Part shown: one piece after another, positions 1-8,339 of the stretch
Position numbering within the stretch: the stretch's first letter is position 1
Layout of the letters: the number at the start of each line of letters is the position of its first letter
Assembly: GCA_949840465.1 (NCBI GenBank)
Contig: CATKXE010000032.1
Span: 1 to 34,562 of the forward strand
DNA from: an uncultured Lachnospiraceae bacterium
GTDB lineage: Bacteria > Bacillota > Clostridia > Lachnospirales > Lachnospiraceae
Direction: 5' to 3'
DNA length: 34,562 bases
The notes under the pieces: model-generated
The model's database searches: none
What the model was told of the DNA's origin: nothing
Seen by the model: the letters and a program-made list of their open reading frames with translations, nothing else
Translations under genes and position numbers: made by a program

Positions 1-24
1 GCAGGCAATGCTGCCTATCCATAA
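1..24 (+). other. possible 3' end of an upstream coding region
   Basis: Frame 1 is open from the window edge to a TAA at 22-24, leaving 18 bases before rseP. In many Clostridia dxr lies just before rseP, so this could be the tail of dxr, but seven codons are too few to identify anything. Confidence 0.25.
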
Positions 25-42
25 AAAGGAGATCGAAACGAA

Positions 43-1077
43 ATGGGAATTGTGATTGCGATACTATTATTCAGCGCTATTGTGATTTTTCATGAGCTGG
101 GACATTTTCTGCTGGCAAAGGCAAATGGAATACGGGTGGATGAATTTTCCCTTGGGCTTGGACCTACTTTGGTGGGAAAAGAATTTAAAGGGACCAAATT
201 TTCCTTAAAGCTCCTTCCCTTCGGCGGGGCGTGTATGATGGGTGAAGATGATGCCGATGATATGTCGGAGGGCAGTTTTAACAGCAAGTCTGTCTGGGCG
301 AGGATGTCTGTCATTGTCGCAGGGCCTTTATTTAATCTGCTTTTGGCGTGGATACTCTGTGTAATCATGGTCGCGTGGGTGGGATACCGCGCGCCGGTTG
401 TGGGGGAGGTGTCGGAAGGGTACTCTGCCAAAGAAGAGGGGATGAAGCCCGGCGATGTGATCACTGAGATTGACGGGAAGCGAATTCATCTCTGGAACGA
501 GATTTCTCTTTCTAACCTGATGAACAGCGAAGGGGAAAACACAGAGATCACGTATCTGCGCGGCGGAGAGGAAACCACTGTCGTATTGGAGCCGCGTGCT
601 CTGGAAGGGGATCTGAATAAAAGGCTTGGGATCACAAGCATGGCAACGCTTACAAAGACAGGCGTGACAGGCTCCCTTCAATACGGAGCCTATACGGTGA
701 AATACTGGATTGACTATACCATAGACTGCCTGAAAATGTTAGTGGGCGGAAAAGTCGGTGTTAAGGATATGTCCGGGCCGGTTGGGATCGTGGATGCTGT
801 GGATGAGACCTATCAGAATTCCAGGCCGGCGGGCTTAAAGATCGTAGTGCTGAATCTGATGAATTTTGCAATCCTGCTTACCGCAAATTTAGGGATCATG
901 AATCTGCTGCCCATACCTGCATTAGACGGCGGAAGGCTGGTATTTTTGGCAGCAGAGGCAGTGCGCAGGAAACGGGTGCCGCCGGAGAAAGAAGGGATGG
1001 TGCATTTTGCAGGGTTTGCGCTGCTGCTGGTGTTGATGGCGGTGGTCATGTACAATGACATTGTAAAATTATTTTAA
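43..1077 (+). CDS. rseP: RseP-type site-2 intramembrane metalloprotease
   Basis: This is a zinc metalloprotease of the M50 family that cleaves substrates inside the membrane, typically anti-sigma factors or remnant signal peptides. The zinc-binding motif HELGH is at residues 17-21 in the first membrane segment. A single PDZ domain lies at roughly residues 115-190, and the second metal-ligand motif NLLPIPALDGG is at about 287-297, followed by a last membrane segment. The length of 344 residues is normal for Firmicute RseP with one PDZ domain. An AAGGAG ribosome site precedes the ATG. In related genomes the usual order is dxr-rseP-ispG-polC. Here ispG and polC are found only about 24 kb downstream, so the cluster has been opened by inserted genes. 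The neighbour downstream is convergent. Confidence 0.95.
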   Translation: MGIVIAILLFSAIVIFHELGHFLLAKANGIRVDEFSLGLGPTLVGKEFKGTKFSLKLLPFGGACMMGEDDADDMSEGSFNSKSVWARMSVIVAGPLFNLLLAWILCVIMVAWVGYRAPVVGEVSEGYSAKEEGMKPGDVITEIDGKRIHLWNEISLSNLMNSEGENTEITYLRGGEETTVVLEPRALEGDLNKRLGITSMATLTKTGVTGSLQYGAYTVKYWIDYTIDCLKMLVGGKVGVKDMSGPVGIVDAVDETYQNSRPAGLKIVVLNLMNFAILLTANLGIMNLLPIPALDGGRLVFLAAEAVRRKRVPPEKEGMVHFAGFALLLVLMAVVMYNDIVKLF

Positions 1078-1114
1078 TGTTTGAGGTATGAAGATAAAAC
1101 CGCAGCCCTCATCA

Positions 1115-2335
1115 TTACTGGTATCCCCAGTATACCGTGATGGCCGCCATCTTAGGGTCTTCCACATAGGTGTACCAGACCGTTTCCAACCCATAGTAAA
1201 CGGCAAGATTCTGTGCGGCCTGCGGGATTAATTGCTGGATGACATCATCATGAGCCTGCTGGTATAGCCCTTCGTCTGGAAATTTACAGGTAAAAGCGCT
1301 TTGCATGGCGTATACGGACTGGTTCATGTTCTGCAGGATCAGGTCCCGGTCATATACGTCGTAATACATTCCGTTCAGGACATAATAGTTCAGATCCATG
1401 GACACACATTCAGGGTAATAGACTTCAGGATCCGGTGTGTGGCTTCTGTACATGTCTGTGTCCGTACAGCACAGATATCCATAATTAATGCTGTCTAAGG
1501 GGATGTTCACGCCGCTTTCCCCCTGAAAAAATACCGGGTCGCCGAAAGTCACATCCATCTGATAATATTGTCCATTACACTTTACGATATTCCAGGCATG
1601 GGGACCCTGCTCAGGAATGGTTCCGACCACATAAATGCATTCGATCCCCAGCCTCTGCAGCAGATATTGGGCTGCGCGGGAGTAACCGGCGCAGACCGAA
1701 GCTTTGTTTACGAGAGCGCTGTAGATATTCTGGTTATCTGGCGCGTCCATATTATAATCCACAGTATTTACCAGATATTCAAACACATATTTTATCTTGT
1801 CATACTCCGGCGCCTCCAGGGAGATGCCGGCCAGGCATGCATTCGCCGCGGCGTCGATTTCCGCGCTTCTTCTTACCAGCTCTTCGCCCTGACAGATATA
1901 GCCGGGGCGGACTTCAGAATAATCGGAATAGCTGGTGATCTGGGTCTTGCCTGTACACCAGAACACCTCCGGACGGTCATAAAGCAGGTATTCATAGATC
2001 CTTCCAAATTCATTTGCTGTTGCGCAGTGAATATAGATGGATTCGGCCTGATTTCGGATTCCCTGCAGGATCTCTTTGTAGACAAGCTGCTGGCCGTCGC
2101 TCAGGAGCTGATAATAATATCCGCCGGCGACTTCCGTCTCATCGATGGTGATCTCTGCAAAGGGAACGGTGTTCTCCACAATCTGATCTACAACTTCCTG
2201 GGTGATTTTTGCTGCCTCCGGCAGCTTTTGTAAATATAATTTTGCCGCTGTTACCGTCCCTGCGATGCAGAGCAGAACACAGAGGAACAGCATACAGATT
2301 AAAGGGAAAATCCGCTTTTTTTTCTTCCTTCTCAT
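1115..2335 (-). CDS. membrane-anchored transglutaminase-like cysteine protease-fold protein
   Basis: The 406-residue protein begins with a basic stretch and one hydrophobic segment (about residues 9-32), which looks like a signal anchor, so the bulk is probably extracellular. The C-terminal half carries a transglutaminase-like core with the expected triad: Cys215 in SVCAGYS, His246 in GPHAWN and Asp261 in MDVTFGD. Proteins with this fold act as peptidases or cross-linking enzymes on the cell surface; the substrate is not visible here. I chose the ATG at 2335 because AAGGAG lies five bases before it. An upstream in-frame TTG at 2419 overlaps the -10 box of a good promoter and cannot be the start. 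It is convergent with rseP and transcribed alone. Confidence 0.85.
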   Translation of the reverse strand: MRRKKKKRIFPLICMLFLCVLLCIAGTVTAAKLYLQKLPEAAKITQEVVDQIVENTVPFAEITIDETEVAGGYYYQLLSDGQQLVYKEILQGIRNQAESIYIHCATANEFGRIYEYLLYDRPEVFWCTGKTQITSYSDYSEVRPGYICQGEELVRRSAEIDAAANACLAGISLEAPEYDKIKYVFEYLVNTVDYNMDAPDNQNIYSALVNKASVCAGYSRAAQYLLQRLGIECIYVVGTIPEQGPHAWNIVKCNGQYYQMDVTFGDPVFFQGESGVNIPLDSINYGYLCCTDTDMYRSHTPDPEVYYPECVSMDLNYYVLNGMYYDVYDRDLILQNMNQSVYAMQSAFTCKFPDEGLYQQAHDDVIQQLIPQAAQNLAVYYGLETVWYTYVEDPKMAAITVYWGYQ

Positions 2336-2418
2336 TGTGACTCCTTCAGGAACCAGTGGAAACAACTTGTACGGGCGTATAAGTTGTCTCCATCGGTTCA
2401 TTACCATGTGCTTTTTCA

Positions 2419-2447
2419 ATTATAACGTTTTTCCCTGAAAATGTAAA
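2419..2447 (-). promoter_or_regulatory. sigma-A type promoter for the transglutaminase-like gene
   Basis: On the minus strand TTTACA (2447-2442) and TATAAT (2424-2419) are separated by exactly 17 bases. The expected transcript start is about 75 bases before the ATG at 2335. Confidence 0.7.
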
Positions 2448-2495
2448 TGGAATGTTGCACACCGCATTCAGGGGAATAGAATCGTACGGCAGGAA

Positions 2496-2524
2496 TTGAC
2501 AAATGTTTTCATTGGTTATATCCT
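2496..2524 (+). promoter_or_regulatory. candidate promoter for the small cysteine-rich protein gene
   Basis: A perfect TTGACA (2496-2501) is followed after 17 bases by TATATC (2519-2524). The better -10 match TATACT (2524-2529) would need a 22-base spacer. It lies 50 bases before the small gene at 2577. Confidence 0.5.
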
Positions 2525-2576
2525 ATACTTACTTGGCCGATTACAAGACTTTATATAACTGCGAGGTGATATACAA

Positions 2577-2753
2577 ATGATGCATGTTTTTTACTGCATA
2601 AAATGCAAACGCTACCACTATACCAACAACCAGAGCCGCGCCGTATGCTGCGGTGAGCAAATGTACCATGTAGATGTGGATTTTACAGATTTTGTAAAAA
2701 TGGACAGGGAGGAACGGGAAGCGTTCCTGCAGCTCTATGCCCTGGCAGAATAG
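2577..2753 (+). CDS. 58-residue cysteine-rich small protein, possible zinc ribbon
   Basis: This short gene starts at ATG 2577, with a good ribosome site (GAGGTGAT) eight bases before it and a promoter candidate upstream. The protein begins MMHVFYCIKCKRYHY and has CxxC near the N-terminus and a CC pair about 14 residues later, a spacing that resembles a half-zinc-ribbon. The C-terminal half is acidic and helix-like. I do not recognise a named family. It ends seven bases before the end of the sleC 3' segment and faces it tail to tail, so it could also overlap the sleC terminator region. The translation signals make it more likely a real gene than a chance frame. Confidence 0.65.
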   Translation: MMHVFYCIKCKRYHYTNNQSRAVCCGEQMYHVDVDFTDFVKMDREEREAFLQLYALAE

Positions 2754-2759
2754 CCGGCG

Positions 2760-3344
2760 TCAGGTTAATTCCGCGATTCTGGAGACTCCCACATAGATTT
2801 CTGATATTTTATACCACGTCTGATAATTGACCGTGCCGGTCTGCGGAAGGCCGAAGACGGACTGGAACACCCGGACAGCTTCCGATGTGGCCGGGCCGAA
2901 TATTCCGTCCGCCTGTATCTTCGGGATGGTAGGGTAGGCTGTTGCTATGGCGTTTAACTGTTCTTGTATCTGGCGGACCTTATCGCCGCTGGAGCCGATT
3001 TCCAGGGTATAACCCGGCCAGGAGGAGGGAACCCCGGAGACTTCCGGCGCTGTATTGATGTACATATTATCCCCATAGTAGTACCGCAGGATCTCAATCG
3101 CAGAATATCCCTGTTCCCCCAGAGACATAGATCCCCATTGCTGCATCCAGTTGGGGCAGGTCACTCTCTGCCCGTCGCAGTACTGGGTCAAAATAGGCTG
3201 TCTCACATTGGGACGGGACAGATAATTTGCAAACATCTCATCTACGATCAGGGAGATCGTATTAAAGTAATTTCTTTCCGGAATCCATTTGTGGTCAAAC
3301 GCGGTGGAAGAGGTGATCGTAAAATCATAGCCTCTGTTTCGATA
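2760..3344 (-). CDS. sleC: SleC-like spore cortex-lytic enzyme, 3' segment (gene split by the element)
   Basis: The 194 codons from the junction to the stop hold the C-terminal part of the SpoIID-like lytic transglycosylase domain, including WGSMSLGEQGYSAIEILRYYY, which matches the GxSQxGAxxmAxxGysyxeILkyYY block of SpoIID. A peptidoglycan-binding domain of the PG_binding_1 type follows (GSSGDKVRQIQEQL ... DGIFGPATSEAVRVFQ). SleC degrades spore cortex during germination. The open frame continues into the element for 13 more codons to an ATG at 3383, but that ATG has no ribosome site, so this part is probably not translated alone. Joined to the 5' segment at 10497/3344 it gives a full-length SleC of 430 residues, close to the usual size. 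In its present form the gene cannot make an intact enzyme. Confidence 0.88.
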   Translation of the reverse strand, partial: YRNRGYDFTITSSTAFDHKWIPERNYFNTISLIVDEMFANYLSRPNVRQPILTQYCDGQRVTCPNWMQQWGSMSLGEQGYSAIEILRYYYGDNMYINTAPEVSGVPSSWPGYTLEIGSSGDKVRQIQEQLNAIATAYPTIPKIQADGIFGPATSEAVRVFQSVFGLPQTGTVNYQTWYKISEIYVGVSRIAELT

Positions 3345-3353
3345 CCCCGAAAC
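3336..3353. other. left attachment site of the sleC element
   Basis: The shared TACC is at 3343-3346. GTTTCG (3336-3341, sleC side) and CGAAAC (3348-3353, element side) form a perfect six-base inverted repeat centred between 3344 and 3345. This centre coincides with an AC/GT dinucleotide that would serve as the two-base crossover core of a large serine recombinase. Confidence 0.7.
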
Positions 3354-3393
3354 CGCTGTCCATTCTATAGTAAAGTTTCCCATATAAGAAATA

Positions 3394-3413
3394 TTAATTT
3401 GATATCAAATTAA
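3394..3413. repeat. 20-bp perfect palindrome near the left element end
   Basis: TTAATTTGAT is followed directly by its reverse complement. It lies about 50 bases inside the element and 48 bases before the MarR promoter. It has no T-run to suggest a terminator. It could be a protein-binding site, for example for a regulator or an excision factor. Confidence 0.6.
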
Positions 3414-3460
3414 ATTTTGTATAAAAAGTATAAAAATAATATGAAATAGAAAAATGTATA

Positions 3461-3489
3461 TTGACATATATTGTAAATATATATAGAAT
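3461..3489 (+). promoter_or_regulatory. sigma-A promoter of the MarR-ABC operon
   Basis: TTGACA (3461-3466), a 17-base spacer and TAGAAT (3484-3489) sit in AT-rich DNA 54 bases before the MarR start codon. Confidence 0.8.
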
Positions 3490-3494
3490 AACCG

Positions 3495-3510
3495 TTAGTT
3501 AGCTAACTAA
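3495..3510. promoter_or_regulatory. MarR-type operator
   Basis: A perfect 16-bp palindrome, TTAGTTAG followed by CTAACTAA, lies immediately after the -10 box across the expected transcript start. MarR repressors commonly bind such sites, so the neighbouring MarR protein probably represses its own operon from here. Confidence 0.8.
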
Positions 3511-3542
3511 ATAATTGCGTTTTGGAAAGGGGAAGTGCAGAC

Positions 3543-4007
3543 ATGTGTATAGATCATAACCATATGCAGATACTGGAGATACTGGGACAGGTGACACATT
3601 TAAACGCCTGCAGAGCCAAGCAAATGTTTGGAAAATATGAATTAAAACCAGGCCATGCCGGAATCTTATTTATTCTGGATAAAGAGGGGGAATTATCACA
3701 ACGGGAACTTTCGGAAAAGATGAAACTGTCCCCGCCTACCATTACATCTGCGCTTCAGAAGATGGAAAAACTCGGCTTCATCCGACGCAAACAGGATCCA
3801 TATGACCAACGGGTGCTGCGTCTGTGCGTCACAGAAAAGGGAAAGTCCTGCATTGAGCAGATCTGCAGGGTAGGAAAAGAAATGGAAGAGCTGGTGTTCC
3901 AGGGGATCAGTACAGAAGAGAGCCTGCTTTTGAAACGGCTGCTCATGCAGGTCCGGGATAATCTGATGGAGGGGCAGGATCCGTCCATCCTGCGGCCGCC
4001 TCTTTGA
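3543..4007 (+). CDS. MarR-family transcriptional regulator
   Basis: The 154-residue protein has the MarR winged-helix fold. The recognition helix region is at about residues 51-79 (LSQRELSEKMKLSPPTITSALQ), the wing has the typical DPYDQR turn at 85-90, and helices for dimerisation lie at both ends. The ATG at 3543 follows an AAAGGGGAAG ribosome site; a TTG seven codons upstream lies inside that site region and is unlikely. The gene is first in an operon with two ABC half-transporters 67 bases downstream, and its promoter carries a perfect palindrome. The arrangement fits a drug-responsive repressor that controls its own exporter. The ligand is unknown. Confidence 0.9.
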   Translation: MCIDHNHMQILEILGQVTHLNACRAKQMFGKYELKPGHAGILFILDKEGELSQRELSEKMKLSPPTITSALQKMEKLGFIRRKQDPYDQRVLRLCVTEKGKSCIEQICRVGKEMEELVFQGISTEESLLLKRLLMQVRDNLMEGQDPSILRPPL

Positions 4008-4074
4008 TGGCCGTGGCCGACAGGAAAGGCTTCTGTCTGATCATAGGCTTGTATTGAAGGAAAGGAGACATACA

Positions 4075-6336
4075 ATGAGAAAATTATTCAAGTACATGGG
4101 CATGTACTGGAAAACGGTGCTTATTGTTTTTCTGGTGCTGATCGTACAGGCATACTGCGACCTGTCCCTGCCGGCTTACACCTCGGACATTGTGAATGTG
4201 GGAATCCAGCAGGGCGGAATCCATGAATCGGTGCCTAAAGCGGTTTCTGAAAAAGAAATGGGACGGATCCTGTTATTCATATCGGATCAGGCGGATCGGC
4301 AGGAGGTCATGGATGCCTATGAGGAGGATGACTCTGCTTATGAAAAAAAGGCATTGATCTTAAAGAAAGATTTTCAGGAGGGGACAGAGGGAAGTCAGGA
4401 ACGGTATGAGGCATTGGCAGATATTATGAGCCTGCCCATGATGTTGGTTCAGGGATTTTCCTCTGGAAGCGATGAGACAAAACAGATCGAGGAACAGATG
4501 ATGTCCGCCATTCCTAATGAAATGCTGCCGGAAGATGCGGATATATTTGACGTCATGGGAATGCTTCCCCCAGAACAGATGAATCTGCTTTTGGAGGAGA
4601 TTGAAGAACAGATGTCGGATATGCCGGAGATGATTCTGGACCAGGCGGCAATCTCTTATGTAAGGACAGCATATCAGGATCTGGGGATGGATATGGACAA
4701 GATCCAGACAGATTATCTTCTGGAAACCGGAGCAAAGATGATCGGCCTGGCATTTTTAGGAATGATGGCGAGTATTGTGGTAGGGCTTCTGGCGTCCAGG
4801 GTAGGCGCGGCGTCCGGGCGCGACCTCAGGGGGAGAGTATTCCGTAAGGTAGTAGGATTCTCAAGCAACGAGTTCGACCGTTTTTCGACCGCGTCCCTGA
4901 TCACCCGGAGTACCAATGACATCCAGCAGATCCAGATGCTTATGGTTATGCTGCTGCGTATGGTATTGTATGCGCCGATTATGGCGGTGGGCGGTATTTA
5001 TCAGGTATTCAGGACCAATGTATCGATGTCCTGGATCATCGCGCTTGCGGTTATTTTGATCGGTCTGGTGATTCTGGTGCTTTTTACAGTGGCAATGCCG
5101 AAGTTTAAAGTGATGCAGAAGCTGGTAGACCGGCTGAACCTGGTGACAAGGGAAATTCTCACAGGCCTTTCTGTCATCCGGGCATTCAGTACGGAAAAAC
5201 ATGAAGAAGAACGGTTTGAAACGGCAAATCAGGATCTCACAAGGACGAACCTGTTCGTCAACCGTGCCATGACATTCATGATGCCGGTGATGATGGTGAT
5301 TATGAACGGGGTCTCCGTCCTCATTATCTGGACAGGGGCTCATGGGGTCAATGACGGTCAGATGCAGGTGGGGGATATGATGGCGTTCATCCAGTACACC
5401 ATGCAGATCATCATGAGTTTTCTGATGCTGTGTATGATTTCCATTATGCTGCCCAGGGCGGCTGTGGCGGCAGAACGCGTGGATGAGATTCTGACCAGTG
5501 AAACGCTGATCCACGATCCAGAAGAGCCAAAGCCGTTTCCGGATACAACCAAAGGCGTGCTGAACTTTGACCATGTATCTTTCCGCTATCCGGGGGCGGA
5601 CGAGGACGTCCTCCATGATATCTCCTTTACGGCAAAGCCGGGGGAGACCACGGCGGTCATCGGCAGCACAGGAAGCGGAAAATCCACTCTGGTTAACCTG
5701 ATTCCCCGCTTTTACGATGTGACCGCAGGTTCCATCACCCTGGACGGCATGGATATCCGGGAGCTTCGGCAGCATGACCTGAGAAAGAAGCTGGGATATG
5801 TCCCACAGAAAGGGGTGCTGTTCTCCGGGACAGTTGCCTCCAATATCATGTTCGGTCATCCTGAGGGGTCTGATCAGGAGATGAGGGAAGCCGCAGAAAT
5901 CGCTCAGGCAACGGAATTTATCGAGGCAAAGCCGAAGAAATATGACAGCTCCATTTCGCAGGGCGGGGCAAATGTTTCCGGCGGGCAGAAGCAGAGGCTG
6001 TCCATCGCGAGGGCAGTCGCGAAGCATCCGGATATTTTCATTTTCGACGACAGCTTTTCGGCTCTGGATTATAAGACTGACGTGGCGCTTCGCAGGGCTT
6101 TGAAGGAAAAGACACAAAACAGCACAGTCCTGATCGTGGCACAGCGTATCAGCACGATCCTGCATGCCGAGCAGATCATCGTATTGGATGACGGCGAAGT
6201 AGCGGGAATCGGCACCCATCAGGAGCTGCTCCAAAACTGTGAAGTATACCGGCAGATTGCAGAATCCCAGCTGTCGGAAAAAGAACTGGCTGAAACCGGA
6301 GCCTATGGCAAAAAGGAGGGACAGCACAATGAGTAG
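4075..6336 (+). CDS. ABC multidrug exporter half-transporter, degenerate-site subunit
   Basis: This 753-residue protein fuses a membrane domain to an ATPase domain. A long hydrophilic, acidic and Met-rich insertion of about 140 residues lies between the first two membrane helices and probably forms an extracellular domain. In the ATPase domain the Walker A motif GSTGSGKST is at 530-538, the signature VSGGQ ends at 638, and Walker B reads FIFDD at 655-659. Asp659 stands where the catalytic Glu is normally found. Such a change marks the non-hydrolysing site of heterodimeric exporters of the TM287/288 and BmrCD type. I use the ATG at 4075 behind GGAAAGGAGA. The gene overlaps its partner by eight bases. 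Substrates are probably toxic small molecules, which is inference from the family and the MarR control. Confidence 0.92.
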   Translation: MRKLFKYMGMYWKTVLIVFLVLIVQAYCDLSLPAYTSDIVNVGIQQGGIHESVPKAVSEKEMGRILLFISDQADRQEVMDAYEEDDSAYEKKALILKKDFQEGTEGSQERYEALADIMSLPMMLVQGFSSGSDETKQIEEQMMSAIPNEMLPEDADIFDVMGMLPPEQMNLLLEEIEEQMSDMPEMILDQAAISYVRTAYQDLGMDMDKIQTDYLLETGAKMIGLAFLGMMASIVVGLLASRVGAASGRDLRGRVFRKVVGFSSNEFDRFSTASLITRSTNDIQQIQMLMVMLLRMVLYAPIMAVGGIYQVFRTNVSMSWIIALAVILIGLVILVLFTVAMPKFKVMQKLVDRLNLVTREILTGLSVIRAFSTEKHEEERFETANQDLTRTNLFVNRAMTFMMPVMMVIMNGVSVLIIWTGAHGVNDGQMQVGDMMAFIQYTMQIIMSFLMLCMISIMLPRAAVAAERVDEILTSETLIHDPEEPKPFPDTTKGVLNFDHVSFRYPGADEDVLHDISFTAKPGETTAVIGSTGSGKSTLVNLIPRFYDVTAGSITLDGMDIRELRQHDLRKKLGYVPQKGVLFSGTVASNIMFGHPEGSDQEMREAAEIAQATEFIEAKPKKYDSSISQGGANVSGGQKQRLSIARAVAKHPDIFIFDDSFSALDYKTDVALRRALKEKTQNSTVLIVAQRISTILHAEQIIVLDDGEVAGIGTHQELLQNCEVYRQIAESQLSEKELAETGAYGKKEGQHNE

Positions 6337-8179
6337 AGAAGGACGAAGGCCTGTCGGCCCCAGGCATGGACACGGTCCCGGGGGAATGGGGGCCGGCGAA
6401 AAGGCAAAAGATTTCAAGGGTACGATTAAAAAACTGGTAGGCTATATGAGCGTCTACAAAATCCCGATGTTGTTTGTCCTGATCTTTGCGGTGGGAGGCA
6501 CAATCTTTAATATTATCGGCCCGAAAATCCTGGGCAAAGCTACGACGGAGATCTTTAACGGCCTGGTCAGCAAGGTGTCCGGAACCGGAGGCATGGATTT
6601 TAACAGGATTGGGAGAATCTTACTTCTGACATTGGGACTTTATGTCGTGAGCGCCATATTTTCCTTTATACAGGGCTATATCATGACCGGGATTTCCCAG
6701 AAAACAACCTATCGTTTCCGCAGGGAGATTTCGGAAAAGATCAACCGGATGCCCATGAGTTATTTTGATAAAATGACTTATGGGGAAGTGCTTTCCCGTG
6801 TGACAAATGACGTGGACACGCTGGGGCAGAGCTTAAACCAGAGCGCGACACAGATGATCACGTCCGTGACGCAGATGATCGGGGTATTGGTTATGATGCT
6901 GTCTATCAGCCCGCTGATGACGCTGGTAGCGCTTCTGATGCTTCCTGTATCCATCGCGATGATCTCGCTGATCATGGGGAAATCCCAGAAATATTTCCGG
7001 GGCCAGCAGGAATTTCTGGGAAATGTAAACGGGCAGGTGGAGGAGGTCTATTCCGGGCACAATATTATCAAAGCATTTAACAAAGAGGAAGAGACCATAG
7101 CAATCTTTGAAAAGACCAATCACCGGCTGTATGAATCTGCATGGAAATCCCAGTTCCTCTCAGGCATGATGATGCCTATCATGCAGTTTGTGGGAAATCT
7201 GGGTTATGTAGGAGTCGCCATCTTAGGAGGGTATCTGGCGGTTAAGAAGACCATTGAGGTGGGGGATATCCAGTCTTTTACCCAGTATGTGCGCAATTTT
7301 ACCCAGCCCATCCAGCAGGTGGCGCAGGTAGCCAATATGCTGCAGTCTACGGCCGCGGCGTCGGAGCGTGTGTTTGAATTTTTGGAGGAGAAGGAAGAAG
7401 ACCAGACGGTGCCTGATCCGGTATCTGTGGAAGGGCTTCAGGGAAATGTGGAGTTCTCCCATGTACGCTTTGGATATAACCCGGATAAGATCATCATCCA
7501 TGATTTTTCAGCAGAGGTGAAAGAGGGGCAGAAGATTGCCATTGTCGGCCCTACGGGAGCGGGAAAAACGACCATGATCAAGCTTTTAATGCGGTTCTAT
7601 GACGTCAACGACGGGGCGATCCTGATTGACGGGCACAATGTAAAGGACTTTAACCGCAGTGAGCTGCGGATGATGTTCGGTATGGTACTGCAGGATACCT
7701 GGCTGTTCCACGGCAGCATCCGGGATAATATCCGCTACGGGAAATTGGATGCAACGGACGAAGAGGTGGTTGCCGCGGCGAAGGCGGCCAGAGTACATCG
7801 GTTTGTGCAGACGCTTCCCGGGGGGTATGATATGGAATTGAATGAAGAGGCCAGCAATGTATCCCAGGGACAGAAGCAGCTTTTGACCATTGCAAGGGCA
7901 ATCCTGGCTGACCCGAAGATCCTGATCCTGGACGAGGCAACAAGCTCTGTGGATACCCGGACGGAGATCCAGATCCAGAAGGCGATGGATACGCTGATGA
8001 AGGGCCGGACCAGTTTTGTGATCGCGCACCGGCTGTCCACCATCCGTGACGCTGACCTGATCCTTGTTATGAGGGATGGAGATATCGTGGAACAGGGAAA
8101 TCATGAGGAACTGATTGCCAAAGACGGATTTTACGCGGAACTCTATAATTCACAGTTTGAGAAGACCAGTTGCGCGTAA
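6329..8179 (+). CDS. ABC multidrug exporter half-transporter, catalytic partner
   Basis: The 616-residue partner subunit starts at ATG 6329 behind AAGGAGGG. A Gly/Pro/His-rich N-terminus precedes six predicted membrane helices and an ATPase domain. Walker A GPTGAGKTT is at 407-415, Walker B LILDE ends at Glu536 with the normal catalytic glutamate, and the signature is altered to VSQGQ (511-515). The altered signature of this subunit faces the altered Walker B site of its partner, so the pair should have one working and one degenerate ATP site. The complementary defects are strong evidence that the two proteins form a heterodimer. A terminator follows. Confidence 0.93.
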   Translation: MSREGRRPVGPRHGHGPGGMGAGEKAKDFKGTIKKLVGYMSVYKIPMLFVLIFAVGGTIFNIIGPKILGKATTEIFNGLVSKVSGTGGMDFNRIGRILLLTLGLYVVSAIFSFIQGYIMTGISQKTTYRFRREISEKINRMPMSYFDKMTYGEVLSRVTNDVDTLGQSLNQSATQMITSVTQMIGVLVMMLSISPLMTLVALLMLPVSIAMISLIMGKSQKYFRGQQEFLGNVNGQVEEVYSGHNIIKAFNKEEETIAIFEKTNHRLYESAWKSQFLSGMMMPIMQFVGNLGYVGVAILGGYLAVKKTIEVGDIQSFTQYVRNFTQPIQQVAQVANMLQSTAAASERVFEFLEEKEEDQTVPDPVSVEGLQGNVEFSHVRFGYNPDKIIIHDFSAEVKEGQKIAIVGPTGAGKTTMIKLLMRFYDVNDGAILIDGHNVKDFNRSELRMMFGMVLQDTWLFHGSIRDNIRYGKLDATDEEVVAAAKAARVHRFVQTLPGGYDMELNEEASNVSQGQKQLLTIARAILADPKILILDEATSSVDTRTEIQIQKAMDTLMKGRTSFVIAHRLSTIRDADLILVMRDGDIVEQGNHEELIAKDGFYAELYNSQFEKTSCA

Positions 8180-8233
8180 GGGGAACAGGCGGAACATCGG
8201 GATACGTGTATACAATAGAAGAAATATTGATCA

Positions 8234-8262
8234 GGCGCACCGCGAGGTGCGCCGTTTTCTGT
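8234..8262 (+). terminator. intrinsic terminator of the MarR-ABC operon
   Basis: GGCGCACC and GGTGCGCC form an eight-base GC-rich stem with a GCGA loop, followed by GTTTTCTGT. It lies 55 bases after the second ABC gene. Confidence 0.8.
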
Positions 8263-8339
8263 ACGGCAGGGAACCGCAGGAAAACAGACAGGCAAATCTC
8301 TCCCCCTGGATCGTTGTTTCGTGGGAATAACTATCTTAC

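Noticed and set aside
3345..3383. ATG at 3383 as a true start of a separate peptidoglycan-binding protein
   Set aside because: No ribosome site precedes it, its first 13 codons come from the element, and the catalytic domain would be cut. The segment is better read as the 3' part of sleC.
4861..6417. A 518-codon open frame on the minus strand
   Set aside because: It lies opposite both ABC exporter genes, is rich in His, Cys and Pro in an unnatural way, and matches no family. It is a shadow of the coding strand.
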